Shown piece after piece: positions 1 to 12,035 of a stretch of 64,000 nucleotides of DNA. Below the pieces are notes generated by a model, which was not told the DNA's origin, made no database searches, and saw only the letters and a list, made by a program, of their open reading frames with translations. Both the position numbers and the translations under genes were made by a program. Origin of the DNA: Rugalucina vietnamica (lineage: Eukaryota; Mollusca; Bivalvia; Lucinida; Lucinidae). The stretch lies in contig OZ024869.1 of assembly GCA_964017185.1 (NCBI GenBank), positions 66,620,315 through 66,684,314 of the forward strand. Direction: 5' to 3'. Each line of letters starts with the position of its first letter. The stretch's first letter is position 1.

Positions 1-131
1 CACTTCCCTGATTTTTCCCTGACAAATATCTGATTTTCCCTGACACTTCATAGACATTACAACCAATGATTTCCTCCTATCAAACAACTACAAAGCAAAT
101 GCATAATTATAATAGCCATAAAAGTACTGAT
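1..131. repeat. TTCCCTGA-rich dispersed repeat fragment
   Basis: The first 50 bases contain three spaced copies of a TCCCTGA motif. The same phrase recurs at 16,253-16,370, so this is the edge of a dispersed repeat. No gene is visible. The next element begins right after it. Confidence 0.45.
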
Positions 132-134
132 TTA

Positions 135-2353
135 GGCAAAAAAAATAATATAATTGTTTCTCAGGCCCCGCCGCATCTCTTTCAGACCCACCGCATTACC
201 CTTATTTATTGCTCAAAATAAAAAAAAAAAATACAGAAACCTCCGCATTTGTCTTAAAACCTTCACTCTTGTCACTTTTTCCGCTCGCTGTTTTCAGAAA
301 AACGACTGCGATGTAGTCTGCGCATGACGGCTAGTAACACAGTATTCGTTGTGACACGGTCCCGGGACATTTTGAGCCGTAACCAAAAGGACCGAACTGC
401 TTTGTCATGATGTGCAGGTACAGTATATGGTAATGTCTGTTAGAGGTATTCAATTTTTAGTCAAAAACACATAGGGTCTAGGTAGCAATCCCGCATTCTA
501 CTGTCCATGTACAGTTTACGTACGAACTTTAGTTGGGCTAAATTACATGCGGTCAATATTCTGATGCTTGTTTCAGCTGTTTCAGCTGTTTATATCATAA
601 GGTTTAGGATAGCCACTGAATAATTGTATTAAACATTTTACCCTTGTGTTCCTTTATACTAATTAAACATTAATTTTATGTCCGAGTAAAAAAAAAACTT
701 GTGGAGAGGAAAAATGAAATATTGTTTCCCGGGCATTTGCCAAGGCGCAGTTTTCTTACAGTTTCTCTTTTAAGTACTTTAAAAATGAATAAACACATTT
801 GAAACCGAAAATTGTGTTTTTGATAGCCTAATGTGTATGAACCATGTCTTCTGCTCAAAATTTGTGTATACTCGTGAGTAATAATATTGTCATCGCAGTA
901 ATTTTTAGGCGACGCAATCCATTGCTCGCCAAGCATGAATGACACTCAAATTATCTTAATCCATAATAGTTGTGAAAATAAGCCGAGCGATACATGTTAT
1001 CGCACTCGTGACTAGGGGATTATTGGTAGACCGTAAAGTTACCATAAACATTGGGTTATTATAGGCTAGTGATGACATGTTGGTCAATGATTTCGTCAAC
1101 AATTATTGTGGTCCAAAACATTAGGACACCTACATGTAAAACTTTTCTTATTATTGTCTTTCACATTTAATATTCGCGATTGAGAACGGTAATGTCCAGG
1201 AAGGTATATAAACGTTCACGCTGAAAAACAATGTGATTTCTTTACTTTCCCGCTGGGAAAATGAGTTTTTTGAGCATCCGCAAGAATCCTTTGTGGAATA
1301 ATATAATTAGTCATGCCATGTAAGTTGTATGTTCGTAAAGTGTTCCGCCGTTGACTTACCGGCACACCTCGTTTTAACCCTGAGTAAGGGTATTGCAATC
1401 ACCAGACTCTAATCATCTAACGATAAAACTACACAGCCCGTCACCAACCACCACCTTAACGTAATAATTGTATTCCCATCACTGAAGTTATCTTTTTGGG
1501 AGAAGAGATGCCAGTGCTTGCTTTATGAATGATGAGCGCCAAGGAAGGTATTTTTGGTACCATTTTTAATGTTTTTGGTATCGCGTGGCCCGAGATCCAA
1601 CCCGATACCTCCCGTGCCCGAAGCGAATGCTCTAATCATTTCGCTATCATATGATCACCGATGTGTGATCGGTACAATGTTCAAACTTTCATTCGAGTGA
1701 AATTAGAAAATAATAAGGACAAGAATAGAATGTGTTTCTCCTGACAGAGAAAGAATCTACAAAACTTGCTGACACAACATACAGTGGATTTCGATTCTTT
1801 TCCGACAAGTTAATAAATGTCTTGACAATAATTACTAATTGACGTCGTCATTCGCTATCTCATGGGCCAATGGGCGGAGATTATGACTCGTGTTGAGATG
1901 TACTCAGAGAGCATGATAATCATGATAATTGGGGGGGAACTTGTCCTGACTGATGTTCTCAAATCTATTGTTATCGAATTAAGTGTTAGACCAATAGGTA
2001 TGATATTCATTTGTTTCCGAATTACTAATGCTCAACCAATTTTGACAATCACAAATTAGGTGTGAAATATTGATCATAAATTAAACGAGAGTTACCGTAT
2101 GGTGACTCGAGTATAGATCGCCGAAAGCATATTGTCCGTTTATCACTCACTCGCCATATCTCCATACCGACCCTCCCCCCTACCCCCCCCCCCCCCCCCC
2201 CAAGGAAAAAAAAGGTTAAAAAAAAAAGAAAAAAAAGAATGCCGCCGCCCGCATTCGTTTTTATTCAAATAAAAATTAAAATAAAAAACCTGCTGCCCGC
2301 ATCTGTTTCTTCAAAAAGTGGCCTGAGAAACAATGATATTATTTTTTTTGGCC
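135..2353. mobile_element. Harbinger-like non-autonomous DNA transposon, copy 1
   Basis: A ~2.2 kb element with imperfect terminal inverted repeats: the left end is GGC plus an A-run, then TTGTTTCTCAGGC, and the right end is GCCTGAGAAACAA, a T-run, then GGCC. It is flanked by the 3-bp direct repeat TTA (132-134 and 2,354-2,356). A second copy at 10,436-12,678 shares its whole length. There is no transposase reading frame. A poly-C tract lies near 2,181-2,201, and a tRNA-derived SINE is embedded on the minus strand. The 3-bp duplication fits PIF/Harbinger, but superfamily assignment without a transposase is inference. Confidence 0.72.
1395..1650 (-). mobile_element. tRNA-derived SINE inside the Harbinger-like element
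   Basis: Read on the minus strand, the segment starts with a tRNA-like head (TGATTAGAGC A-box region, then GGGTTGGATC in the B-box position). It continues with a body containing GGTACCA, AACTTCAGTGATGG and GGTGGTTGGTGAC. The same head and body occur free at 41,266-41,598 and inside the second transposon copy, so this SINE was present before the transposon duplicated. Confidence 0.65.
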
Positions 2354-2431
2354 TTATTAAGTCTACTTATTTGAGCAAACAAAACCTTCATTGTCTAGCT
2401 TTTTGGAAATCTAAACAAAACTGACTGTACA

Positions 2432-3046
2432 TATCATGTTCTTAAGAGATTAAATCAATGTACAATTTATACACAAAAAACAAGTTGATAAATTTAGACA
2501 TGGTTTATTCAATTATCACAAACAAAATACTAATCATATCTCTAAAGCTTAAAACTTAACACAAGAAACAATATGTACACACTTCTACCATTTACATAAA
2601 ATAAAAATAACAACTTCGGCTCTTTCTTGGGGGCAGCTCACTTCTACTATCTTGAATTGCTTTGGCTAACCTGGGGATCAACCCTACAGTCGGACTACTA
2701 AACTATGAATGCCGTTCAGCATCAGTGAATCGATTCCTCTTTTAGGCTGTAGCAAGCATGAAACGGTGCATGAAAAGTGGTCTTTACAAGCATAATAGCG
2801 ATGCATGTCATGGTATTGTCTGAGTATGAACAGATGTGAATAGGTCATCTAGACTTTGATTGTTAATGCTTGCTTGCCTTTTATATATAAGCTCGACTCC
2901 GAATTGCGGTATCAGACATGGTACTGAATTGTTGAACCGAAAGAATTGCATGTGACCTGAAGATTGCTACTGCGTAGGTAAATCCCATACTCAGGTTAGC
3001 CTGACTTTTGCATACTTGCTTGATAAAGCATGATATTTTGGGGTAA
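2432..3046. repeat. Local duplication unit, uninterrupted copy (empty HINE site)
   Basis: The segment from ATCATGTTCTTAAGAG to GGGGTAAAAA recurs in pieces. 2,466-2,606 matches 3,623-3,763, and 2,607-3,046 matches 9,919-10,360. Here the two parts are contiguous, so this copy keeps the site as it was before the HINE at 3,764-9,917 inserted. The first ~35 bases recur again at 10,397-10,434. No coding frame is convincing. Because both halves are near-identical, an assembly artefact from divergent haplotypes is possible. Confidence 0.75.
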
Positions 3047-3763
3047 AAATGCATGATGCTGGCAGATAATAGGAGAAAACCACCCCAAAGACTGAATCAG
3101 AGTTTCCTTGAATTTCATATCTGTAAATTAATAATAAGCAAACTAAAGATATCTCATCCTATAATTGTGAAAGAAGACTAGCTAATGGTGGTGTTGGGGA
3201 TGGCAGGCGGGATAGCTTAACAGACATGTTCATTAAACTGATCCAATTTGAACACTGAACCAAGAACTGCTTATCAGTAACCTAGTACCATCTAGACAGT
3301 TATACATAGTGACATAAGAGAATTCTTTGATGTTGACTCAGCATTGCATTGGCCAGACAATTATTTATAGTTACATAACAGAAACTGTTTGATTTAGAAT
3401 CTGAATTGCATAACACCACTAAGAGGCTATCCAACTTCATGCAGGTGTGTGATGCAGGTGTTGTCACCAAATTATCAATGTTAAACAGTCTGATCATGAT
3501 TCCTGTTGAGCATTAAAGACCTTGATAGATATTATATCAAACCATAAACCATATCTAAAACATGAACATGAGCAAAGAAAAACAAAAATTGTGTATAAAC
3601 TGTAAATAAAATTATTCTCATTTTATACACAAAAAACAAGTTGATAAATTTAGACATGGTTTATTCAATTATCACAAACAAAATACTAATCATATCTCTA
3701 AAGCTTAAAACTTAACACAAGAAACAATATGTACACACTTCTACCATTTACATAAAATAAAAA
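3047..3763. repeat. Spacer plus second copy of the local duplication unit
   Basis: 3,047-3,620 is unannotated AT-rich sequence with no supported gene. 3,623-3,763 is a near-exact copy of 2,466-2,606. It ends abruptly at the HINE 5' end, and its continuation resumes at 9,918. Confidence 0.65.
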
Positions 3764-5082
3764 CCAGAGGACCAATGGTCCTGTAAACGCTCAACTGAGA
3801 TCAGCTGCATATACCAATAAACATGTTTGAATATTATGGTATTTAACTCCAGTGCAGGGGCAGATAAGCCCTTGGGCCATTTTCTTTTTTCAGAATCTTC
3901 AATATTCTGTCCATTTGCCAATTTCCTGTTGGCTTTTTCCTTCAAATGACATTTTAACAGTTTTCCCAATTCAGATGCACAGGCAACCCATGTTGACCTT
4001 GCCATAAACTTGGTCAAGGTCATCACAGGGTCATGATTTATATATACATTGGAGTACTTTAGCCATCGATGCCTCACGCCAAGTTTCCTTGAAATCAGTC
4101 TATTGGTTTCAGAAAAGATGATTTTTGATGGGTTTTTACCATATATGGGCATTGCGGCCATCTTGGTCATGTGACCTAGATTATTTATATACACATTGAT
4201 TCCCCCATTCTATAGATGCTTCACTTAAAATTTGGCTTTGTTTGGCCAAGCGGTTTCAGAGGAGAAGACGTTTGAATATTATGGAAATATACATGTATAT
4301 TGCCCCGGGGTGGGGGCACATGAGCCCCTGGGGTCCAATTTTTTTCAGAATCATTAATATCCAGTCCTACTGCCCATTTCCTGCAAGACTTTCACTTTAA
4401 ATGACATTTTAAAAGTTTTCCCCATTCAAATGCATTGGTGACCTATGTTGACCTTCCCGTAAAATAGGTCAAGGTCATCACAGGGTCATGATTTATATAT
4501 ACATTGTAGTGCTTGAGCCATCGATGCTTCGTGCCAAGTTTCGTTGAAATCGGTCAGCCGGTTCTGGAGAAGAAGATTTTTGAACGGTTTTTACCATATA
4601 TGGGCATGGCAGCCATCTTGGTCATGTGACCTGGATTTTTTATATACATATTTGTTACCCCTTCCTATTGATGCTTCACATAAAATTTCGCTTTGATTGG
4701 CCAAGCGGTTTCAGAGGAGAAGATGTTTGAATATTATGGAGATATACATGTATATTGCCCCAGGGTGGGGGCGGATGAGCCCCTGGTGCCCAATTTTTTT
4801 CAGAATCATTAATATTCAGTCCTACTGCTCATTTTCTGCAAGATTTTTCCTTTAAATGACAATTTAACAATTTTTCACATTCAAATGCATTCGCGACCTA
4901 TGTTGACCTTGCCGTAAAATAGGTCAAGGTCATCATAGGGTCATGATTTATATACACATTGTACTGTAGAATGTCACATCAAATGGAACTGAGTTTTTCG
5001 CCTTTAAAATTTTACATATGCTTTGTTCAGAGTTGAAATTTCGCATAGGCATTTGGATAGCCGAGTCGTAATTAGAATTAAA

Positions 5083-7553
5083 ACAGTGTTTTCTGAGGAA
5101 AACTATGTCCCCCCAACCGTTTAGTAATTGAAGTGTAGTTACCTTGTGATATGAAGTTTTTCTATGGAAGACACCATGCCCATCTTGTTCTGTATGGTGT
5201 GGTAGTTTAAACTTGTTTTGGACCCTGTCTAAAATTAGGTCACGATCACCAAATTCTTATAAACTCTGAACCTCCTCACAACAATACTTCTGTGCAAGTT
5301 TGGTTAAAATCCATCAATTGGTTTACAAGGTATCACGTCCAAAAGACTAATTTCAACAGTTATGAACTAGTGACCTTGGAAATTAGGTCAAGGTCACCAA
5401 AATCTTATCAACTCTGAGCCTTCTCCCAACAATGCTTATGTGCAAGTTTGGTCAAAATCCATCAATTAGTTTACAAGATATCGCGTCAGAAAGACTAATT
5501 TCAACAGTTTGCTAGTGACCTTGGAAATTAGGTCAAGATCACCAAAATCTTATCAACTCTGAGCCTACTCCCAACAATGCTTCTGAGCAAGTTTGGTCAA
5601 AATCCATCAATCAGTTTAAAAGATATCGTATCAGAAAAACTAATTTCAACATTTTTTTTATGGACTCATGACCTTGAAAATTAGGTCAAGGTCACCAAAA
5701 TCTAATCAACTCTGAACCTCCTCCCAACAATGCTTCTGTGCAAGTTTGTTCAAAATCCATAAATTGGTTTACAAGATATTGCGTTGGAAAGACTAAAATC
5801 AACATTTTTTATGGACTCCTGACCTTGAAAATTAGGTCAAGGTCACCAAAATCTAATCAACTCTGAGCCTTCTCGCAACAATGCTTCTGTGCAAGTTTGG
5901 TCAAAATCCATCAATTGGTTTACAAGATATTGCGTTGGAAAGACTAATTTCAACATTTTTATGGACTCGTGACCTTGAAATTTAGGTCAAGGTCACCAAA
6001 ATCTAATCAACTCTGAGCCTCCTCTCAACAATGCTTATGTGCAAGTTTGGTCAAAATCCATCAATTGGTTTACAAGATATTGCGTTGGAAAGACTAATTT
6101 CAACATTTTTATGGACTCGTGACCTTGAAATTTAGGTCAAGGTCATCAAAATCTAACCAACTCTGAGCCTCCTCCCAACAATGCTTCTGTGCAAGTTTGG
6201 TCAAAATCCATCAATTGGTTTACAAGATATTGCGTTGAAAAGACTAATTTCAACATTTTTTTATGGACTTGTGACCTTGAAAATTAGGTCAAGGTCACCA
6301 AAATCTACTCAACTCTGAGCCTCCTCCAAACAATGCTTCTGTGCAAGTTTGGTCAAAATCCATCAATTAGTTTACAAGATATTGCGTTGGAAAGACTAAT
6401 TTCAACATTTTTTATGGGCTCGTGACCTTGAAAATTAGGTCAAGGTCACCAAAATCTAATCAACTCAGAACCTCCTCCTCACAATGCTTCTGTGCAAGTT
6501 TGGTCAAAATCCATCAATTAGTTTACAAGATATTGCGTTGGAAATACTAATTTCAACAGTTTTTATGGACTTGTGACCTTGAAAATTAGGTCAAGGTCAC
6601 CAAAATCTAATCAACTCTGAGCCTCCTCCCAACAATGCTTTTGTGCAAGTTTGGTCAAAGTCCATCAATTAGTTTACAAGATATCATATCGGAAAAACTA
6701 ATTTCAACAGTTTTATGGACTCATGACCTTCAGAATTAGGTCAAGGTCATCAAAATCTAACCAACTCTGAGCCTTCTCCCAACAATGCTTCTGTGCAAGT
6801 TTGGTCAAAATCCATCAATTGGTTTATAAGATATTGCGTTGGAAAGACTAATTTCAACATTTTTTATGGACTCCTGACCTTGAAAATTAGGTCAAGGTCA
6901 CCAAAATCTAATCAACTCTGAGCCTTCTCGCAACAATGCTTCTGTGCAACTTTAGTCAAAATCCATCAATCGGTTTACAAGATATTGCGTTGGAAAGACT
7001 AATTTCAACATTCTTTATGGACTTGTGACCTTGAAAATTAGATCAAGGTCACCAAAATCTTATCAACTCTGAGCCTCCTCCCAACAATGCTTCTGTGCAA
7101 GTTTGGTCAAAATCCATCAATTGGTTTTCAAGATATTGAGTTGGAAAGACTAATTTCAACAGTTTTTATGGACTCGTGACCTTGAAAATTAGGTCAAGGT
7201 CACCAAAATCTAATCAACTCTGAGCCTCCTCCCAACAATGATCTTGTGCAAGTTTGCTCAAAATCCATTCATTTGTTCAGAAGATATTGTGTCGGAAAAC
7301 CTAATTTGATCAGTTTTCATGGGCTGGTGACCTTGAAAATGAGGTCAAGGTCACCAAAATCTAATCAACTCTTTCCCCCCTCCCAACCATGTATCTATGC
7401 AAGTTTGGTCAAAATCCATCCACTGGTTCAAAAGATATCGCGTAAGAAAGAAGCTACGCGGACGCCGACGCGGACGCCGACGCCGACGCCGACGCCGACG
7501 GGAACCGCACCAAAAACAATATGTCCCCCACCTTCGGTTGGGGGGACATAATA
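5083..7553 (+). mobile_element. HINE-like element with ~150 bp tandem array, copy 1
   Basis: The left end has GTTTTCTGAGGAAAAC followed by TATGTCCCCCCAACCG. The right end is CGGTTGGGGGGACATA, the exact inverse, and forms a hairpin with ATGTCCCCC just before it. Between them are about 14 imperfect units of ~150 bp (for example starts at 5,821, 5,971, 6,121 and 6,273), then a GACGCC microsatellite. Each unit has the pair TGACCTTGA and TCAAGGTCA in inverted orientation. A second copy lies at 43,152-45,020. Open frames across it are repeat-derived. Confidence 0.8.
7454..7503 (+). repeat. GACGCC/GACGCG microsatellite near HINE 3' end
   Basis: About eight imperfect hexamers of GACGCC type precede the terminal hairpin, the usual position of the microsatellite in pearl/HINE elements. 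The other copy has the same tract at 44,921-44,964. Confidence 0.8.
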
Positions 7554-8029
7554 ATTTTTTGGTAGAGATTGAAGCTAAGAGTATTGCTCTGGTCTCTTGA
7601 AAATTGAAAGAACTTAGTTTTTTTTTTCATGAGAAAATTACCCCTTAGAAGCCTCATTCAATAACCAATACACCAATAATTTACCTCTACTTATGTTTCA
7701 TTGGATACCTATATCTGATATACTGACTTTCATTAAAAACCTTACATTTTCTTTTTTAGTCCCCAAGAAGAAACAGAAATATAAATCAGCACATCTATTT
7801 TTCCCTGCTCACTGAAAATATGTTTTTCTGAATGCATTTATTTTTTGCATTGCAAGAACCAAGAAGAAGATGTGTTTTTCATTAAATATTATTCAAAGAG
7901 CTAGGGGTGATATGTGGTAAAATGTGCATTTCTAATTTCAATCAGTATAAAACTACAGGTAGAAAAAATGTATATATGTTTGCTTGAAAGTGTTAATGTC
8001 AGGGTTGAAATAATGTTTGTCACATACTC
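7554..8029. other. Unassigned AT-rich stretch inside the TA transposon
   Basis: No gene, RNA or repeat boundary could be supported here. It is the residual body of the 4,964-9,598 transposon between nested insertions. Confidence 0.4.
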
Positions 8030-8215
8030 TTAGACACAGGTGTTGGATGGTTCGTCATTAGGGTTTAATGTTCCCCCAACAGCTAAGGTCATTTGGAGAT
8101 GGGACCTCGGGTTATGATCTCGTCCGACATACTGGAGAACCTGGGATCGAATCTGCGACACCTGCTTTACAAGACGAGTAAAAACCACTGCGCCATGAAG
8201 GCTTCTAAACACACA
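8030..8215 (-). mobile_element. tRNA-derived SINE
   Basis: On the minus strand, TGGCGCAGTGG sits in the A-box position and AGATTCGATCCCAGG in the B-box position, separated by a tRNA-like distance. A tail resembling TGACCTTAGCTGTTG follows. The tail is shared with the commoner SINE family at 56,695 and 57,753. Confidence 0.65.
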
Positions 8216-8568
8216 ACAGTTGGTTTGGATTTGTTAATTTGATTGAGTGCTTTACGTCCACAGTCGGTAGCTAATGTCATATCGTGACGGTCAGTTATCT
8301 TAGTCACAATGTTCTTGGACAAGCCTCCAACAGGTAGGTTATCAGTTCTTAGTGAACATTTTTTTCACCACTTCACTGTATGCTAAGTTTTATGTTCTTC
8401 TTGAATCAGTGAAGAGGAAGAATAACTGAAGAAATGCAACCGTGATTGTTGATCATACTAGGCCTGCTTGATTGAGAGTGGCACACGCTACTAAGCTTTC
8501 TATAGTGCCCCGAGTCATCACAGTGGCTTGTGAATTCCTGAACCCCTAACTATTTAGCCCTGTCCTAT

Positions 8569-8807
8569 ATGAGCCGCAACGCGAGAAAACCGGTCTTCGG
8601 GATTTCCGACCAGGTCCGACACAAACCGGCCTGTACAAGCTCAGAAAAGAGCTAGAAGCTTGAAATTTCGGATTTAAGTAGAAGAGGAATTGTACTATCC
8701 GAGTAGCGAAAACAAAGGCGCTGATCAGCTTCGCAGTTACTGCGAAGCTGATCTGCGCCTTTGTTTTCGCATAGGCAAAAATCCGGTTTTCTCACGGCGT
8801 GGCTCAT
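8569..8807 (+). mobile_element. MITE family D, copy 1 (internal hairpin)
   Basis: The ~240 bp element has inverted ends ATGAGCCGC...GGCTCAT and subterminal GAGAAAACC / GGTTTTCTC. In its centre is a long near-perfect hairpin whose arms read CAAAGGCGC-GATCAGCTTCG and its inverse, around a CAGTTACTG loop. Thirteen copies occur in the window. Confidence 0.85.
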
Positions 8808-8883
8808 ATCACAGAGCCACAATGTTCCCAGTGTTTTGATCACTCATCTAATAAGATTTGTGCAGAAATGAGAATGATAAAAA

Positions 8884-9206
8884 CTGTTTGTTGGTTTGTT
8901 TGTTTGAATTGATGCTTTTCGTCCCAGTCAACAGCAACGGTCATGTCTGGACATTGTCTTCGTTTTATGGGACTTTTACCCAACATTAGGATGTCATGAC
9001 ACTCAAAATGAGCTTCATAAATATAACCACCCATATAAACCAAAAAGGCTTATATGTATGGATGGTTTGACTAAACCACTTTTCCTGGGCAGGCTCAGAC
9101 TTGAGCGGTTTACCAGTAATTAGATGGTTGGTCTAGTTTAGAAGCTTTGCCTGGAGGCACAAGCAGTCCGTCTATTTCTCTTAGGCCCCAATGGTCGGGG
9201 GCCCTA
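8884..9206 (-). mobile_element. SINE family E, copy 1
   Basis: On the minus strand it starts near GGCCCC and AGAAATAGACGGACTGC, runs through CTCAGG-type and CCTGCCCAGGAAAAGTGG phrases, and ends TTGACTGGGACG, then ATCAATTCAAACAAACAAAC. The (CAAA)n tail marks the 3' end. Five more full or partial copies are in the window. Confidence 0.75.
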
Positions 9207-9598
9207 TAAAAAAGGTGTATGTTTGCGAATAAATATGATAAAAATTGTGTGCATTTGCGAATAAATATGCTATTGGGCTCAGGGCAAACATTCTTCTGTG
9301 CAAGTAATTACATTTTGCTTTAATCCTGCTATTCTCTGAAGATAAACAGTTGACAGCTTTTGACAACTTGTCATGCCCTTTAGGTTCTGGTAGGGAACAT
9401 CAGAGAGCAGTGAATCACGAAAATGTGAAAATTCCATCTAATCAGGGCACTTATGCCAGCACTTAAATTTTTGTCAAAAGTATTTTCAACTACGACTTTT
9501 GAAACTGCATCAACTTCAAAAGGTTTTATGTGGTTACGGCTACTTGTTAAAGAGAAAACTGGGAAAAACTCAGTTCCATTTGATACCCTTCTAAGCAG
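9207..9598. other. Right terminal region of the TA transposon
   Basis: Non-coding remainder of the 4,964-9,598 element, ending in its right inverted repeat. No gene is supported. Confidence 0.5.
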
Positions 9599-9917
9599 TA
9601 GTGCTTGAGCCATTAATGCTTCATGCCAAGTTTGGTTGAAATCGGTCCAGTGGTTCCGGAGAAGAAGATTTTTGAAGGGTTTTTACCATAAATGGGCATG
9701 GCGGCCATCTTGGTCATGTGACCTGGATTATTTATATATACATTGGTTCCCCCTTCCCATAGATGCTTCATGTAAAATTTGGCTTTGATTGGCCAAGCGG
9801 TTTCAGAGGAGAAGATCTTTGAAAATGGTGGACGACGGACGGACGACGGACGGACGGACGACGGAGCATGGGTATACTATAAGCTCACCTTGTGAGCCTG
9901 ACGGCTCAGGTGAGCTA

Positions 9918-10435
9918 ATAACAACTTCGGCTCTTTCTTGGGGGCAGCTCACTTCTACTATCTTGAATTGCTTTGGCTAACCTGGGGATCAACCCTATAG
10001 TCGGACTACTAAACTATGAATGCCGTTCAGCATCAGTGAATTGATTCCTCTTTTAGGCTGTAGCAAGCATGAAACGGTGCATGAAAAGTGGTCTTTACAA
10101 GCATAATAGCGATGCATGTCATGGTATTGTCTGAGTATGAACAGATGTGAATAGGTCATCTAGACTTTGATTGTTAATGCTTGCTTGCCTTTTATATATA
10201 AGCTCGACTCCGAATTGCGGTATCAGACATGGTACTGAATTGTTGAACCGAAAGAATTGCATGTGACCTGAAGATTGCTACTGCGTAGGTAAATCCCATA
10301 CTCAGGTTAGCCTGACTTTTGCATACTTGCTTGATAAAGCATGATATTTTGGGGTAAAAAGGCCAAACGAATTTGCGGTAGCAAGTGAGGCCCTCAAAAT
10401 ATCATGTTCTTAAGAGATTAAATCAATGTACAATA
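9918..10435. repeat. Local duplication unit, right half after HINE insertion
   Basis: 9,919-10,360 matches 2,607-3,046 almost base for base and continues the left half at 3,623-3,763. 10,397-10,434 repeats the sequence that precedes the first unit at 2,432. The second Harbinger-like copy begins directly after it. Confidence 0.75.
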
Positions 10436-11734
10436 GGCCAAAAAAAAATAAATAAATGTTTCTCAGGCACCGCCGCATCTCTTTCAGACCCACCGCATTA
10501 CCCTTTTTTATTGCTCAAAATAAAAAAAATACAGAAACCACCGCATTTGTCTTGAAACCTTCACAATTGTCACTTTTCCGCTCGCGGTTTTCAGAAAAAC
10601 GACTGCGCATGCAGTCTGCGCATGACGGCTAGTAACACGGTATTCGTTGTGACGCGGTTCCGGGACATTTCGAGCCTTCACCAAAGGACCGAACTGCTTC
10701 GTCATGATGTGCAGGTACAGTACAGCATATGGTAATGTCTGTTAGAGGTATTCAATTTTTAGTCAAAAACACATAGGGTCTAGGTAGCAATCCCGCGTTC
10801 TATTGTCCATGTACAGTTTACGTACGAACTTTAGTTGGGCTAAATTACATGCGGTCAATATTCTGATGCTTGTTTCAGCTGTTTATATCATAAGGTTTAG
10901 GATAGCCACTGGATAATTGTATTGAACATGTAGACACCTGTACTGCTATATAGTCTGGTAAACCAAAATTTCATCCACCCAAATATCGCGACGGCGGCAC
11001 CAAGGCGCCGTTTTACCCTTGTGTTCCTTTATACTAATTTATGTGCAGGTAAAAAATCAAAACTCGCGGAGAGGAAAAATGAAATATCGTTTTCCGGGCA
11101 TTCGCCAAGGCGCAGTTTTCTTACAGTTTCTCTTTTAAGTACTTTAAAAATGAATAAACACATTTGAAACGGAAAATTGTGTTTTTGATAGCCTAATGTG
11201 TATGAATCATGTCGTCTGCTCAAAATTCGTGTATACTCACGAGTGATAATTGTCATCTCACTAATGTTTAGGTGACACAATCCATTGCTCGCGAAGCGTG
11301 AATGACACTCAAATTATATTAATCCACAATAGTTTTGAAAATAAGCCGAGCCATACACGTTATCGCACTCGTGACTATGGGATTATTGGTAGACCGTAAC
11401 GTTACCGTAAACATTGGGTTATTATACTAATATAGGCTATTGATGACACGTTGGTCAATGATTTCGTCAACAATTATTGTGGTCCAAAACATTAGGACAC
11501 CTACATTTAATATTCGCGATTGAGAACGGTAATGTCCGGGAAGGTATGTAAAAGTTTGCGCTGAAAAATAAAATGTGATTTCTTTACTTTCCCGCTGGGA
11601 AAATGAGTGTTTTGAGCATCCGCAAGAATCCTTTGTGGAATAATATAATTAGTCATGCCATGTATGTTGTATGTTTGTATAGTGTTCCGCCGCTGACTTA
11701 CCGGCACACCTCGTTTTAACCCCGAGTAAGGGTA

Positions 11735-12035
11735 TTGCAATCACCAGACTCTAATCATCTAATGATAGAACCAAGGACCGTATATCGATATACTGTCCTT
11801 GATAGAACTAAACTGCCCGTCACCAACCACCACCTCAATAATTGTACTCCCATCACGGAAGTTATCTTTTTGGGAGAAGAGATGCCAGTGCTTGCTTTAT
11901 GAATGATGAGCGCCAAGCTAGCAAGGTATTTTTTGGTACCATTTTTAACGTTTTTGGTATCACGCGGCCCGGGATCCAACCCGATACCTCCCTTGCCCGA
12001 AGCGAATGCTCTAATCATTTCGCTATCATATGATC
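11735..12035 (-). mobile_element. tRNA-derived SINE inside Harbinger-like copy 2
   Basis: Same minus-strand tRNA head and body as at 1,395-1,650, here interrupted by the short palindromic insertion. Confidence 0.6.
11771..11800. mobile_element. 30-bp palindromic micro-insertion with target duplication
   Basis: The insertion starts CAAGGAC and ends GTCCTTG around a perfect inner palindrome GTATATCGATATAC, with one mismatched pair between the arms. ATAGAAC flanks it on both sides. The orthologous site in copy 1 (near 1,420) lacks both the insert and the second ATAGAAC-like word. Confidence 0.7.

Larger units (their letters stand above)
4964..9598. mobile_element. TA-inserting TIR transposon nested in HINE-C
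   Basis: The inverted ends are CTGTAGAATG at the left and the reverse complement of CTGCTTAGAAG at the right, followed inward by a shared ATCAAATGGAACTGAGTTTT. They are flanked by the dinucleotide TA (4,962-4,963 and 9,599-9,600). The host HINE reads through the site as ...ACATTG-TA-GTGCTTGAGCC, as in its intact unit at 4,493-4,516. The element holds a second HINE, a tRNA-SINE, a MITE and a second SINE. A TA target fits Tc1/mariner-type elements. No transposase frame was seen. Confidence 0.7.
3764..9917 (+). mobile_element. HINE-like element, family C, copy 1 (with nested insertions)
   Basis: The left end is a hairpin (GGACCAATGGTCC) followed by GCTCAACTGAG. The right end is a GGACGAC-type microsatellite followed by a strong hairpin, AGCTCACCTTGTGAGCC / GGCTCAGGTGAGCT. 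The interior has units carrying TGACCTTGCCGTAAAATAGG then TCAAGGTCATC. The paralogous empty site at 2,596-2,616 fixes both boundaries. Subterminal inverted repeats, internal tandem units, a microsatellite and a 3' hairpin are the design of bivalve pearl/HINE elements. There is no coding capacity, as expected of a non-autonomous element. The body is interrupted at 4,964-9,598. Confidence 0.75.

Noticed and set aside
3748-4194. A 148-residue minus-strand protein
   Set aside because: It lies within family-C HINE units that recur at six other places with different frame interruptions.
5300-7400. CRISPR array or bacterial repeat array
   Set aside because: Units are ~150 bp, imperfect, without spacers, and bounded by transposon ends in a eukaryotic context.
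7246-7657. Frames with Thr-Pro or Arg-rich repeats, also at 44,710-45,088
   Set aside because: They read through the HINE tandem units and the GACGCC microsatellite; the two copies show the same artefact.
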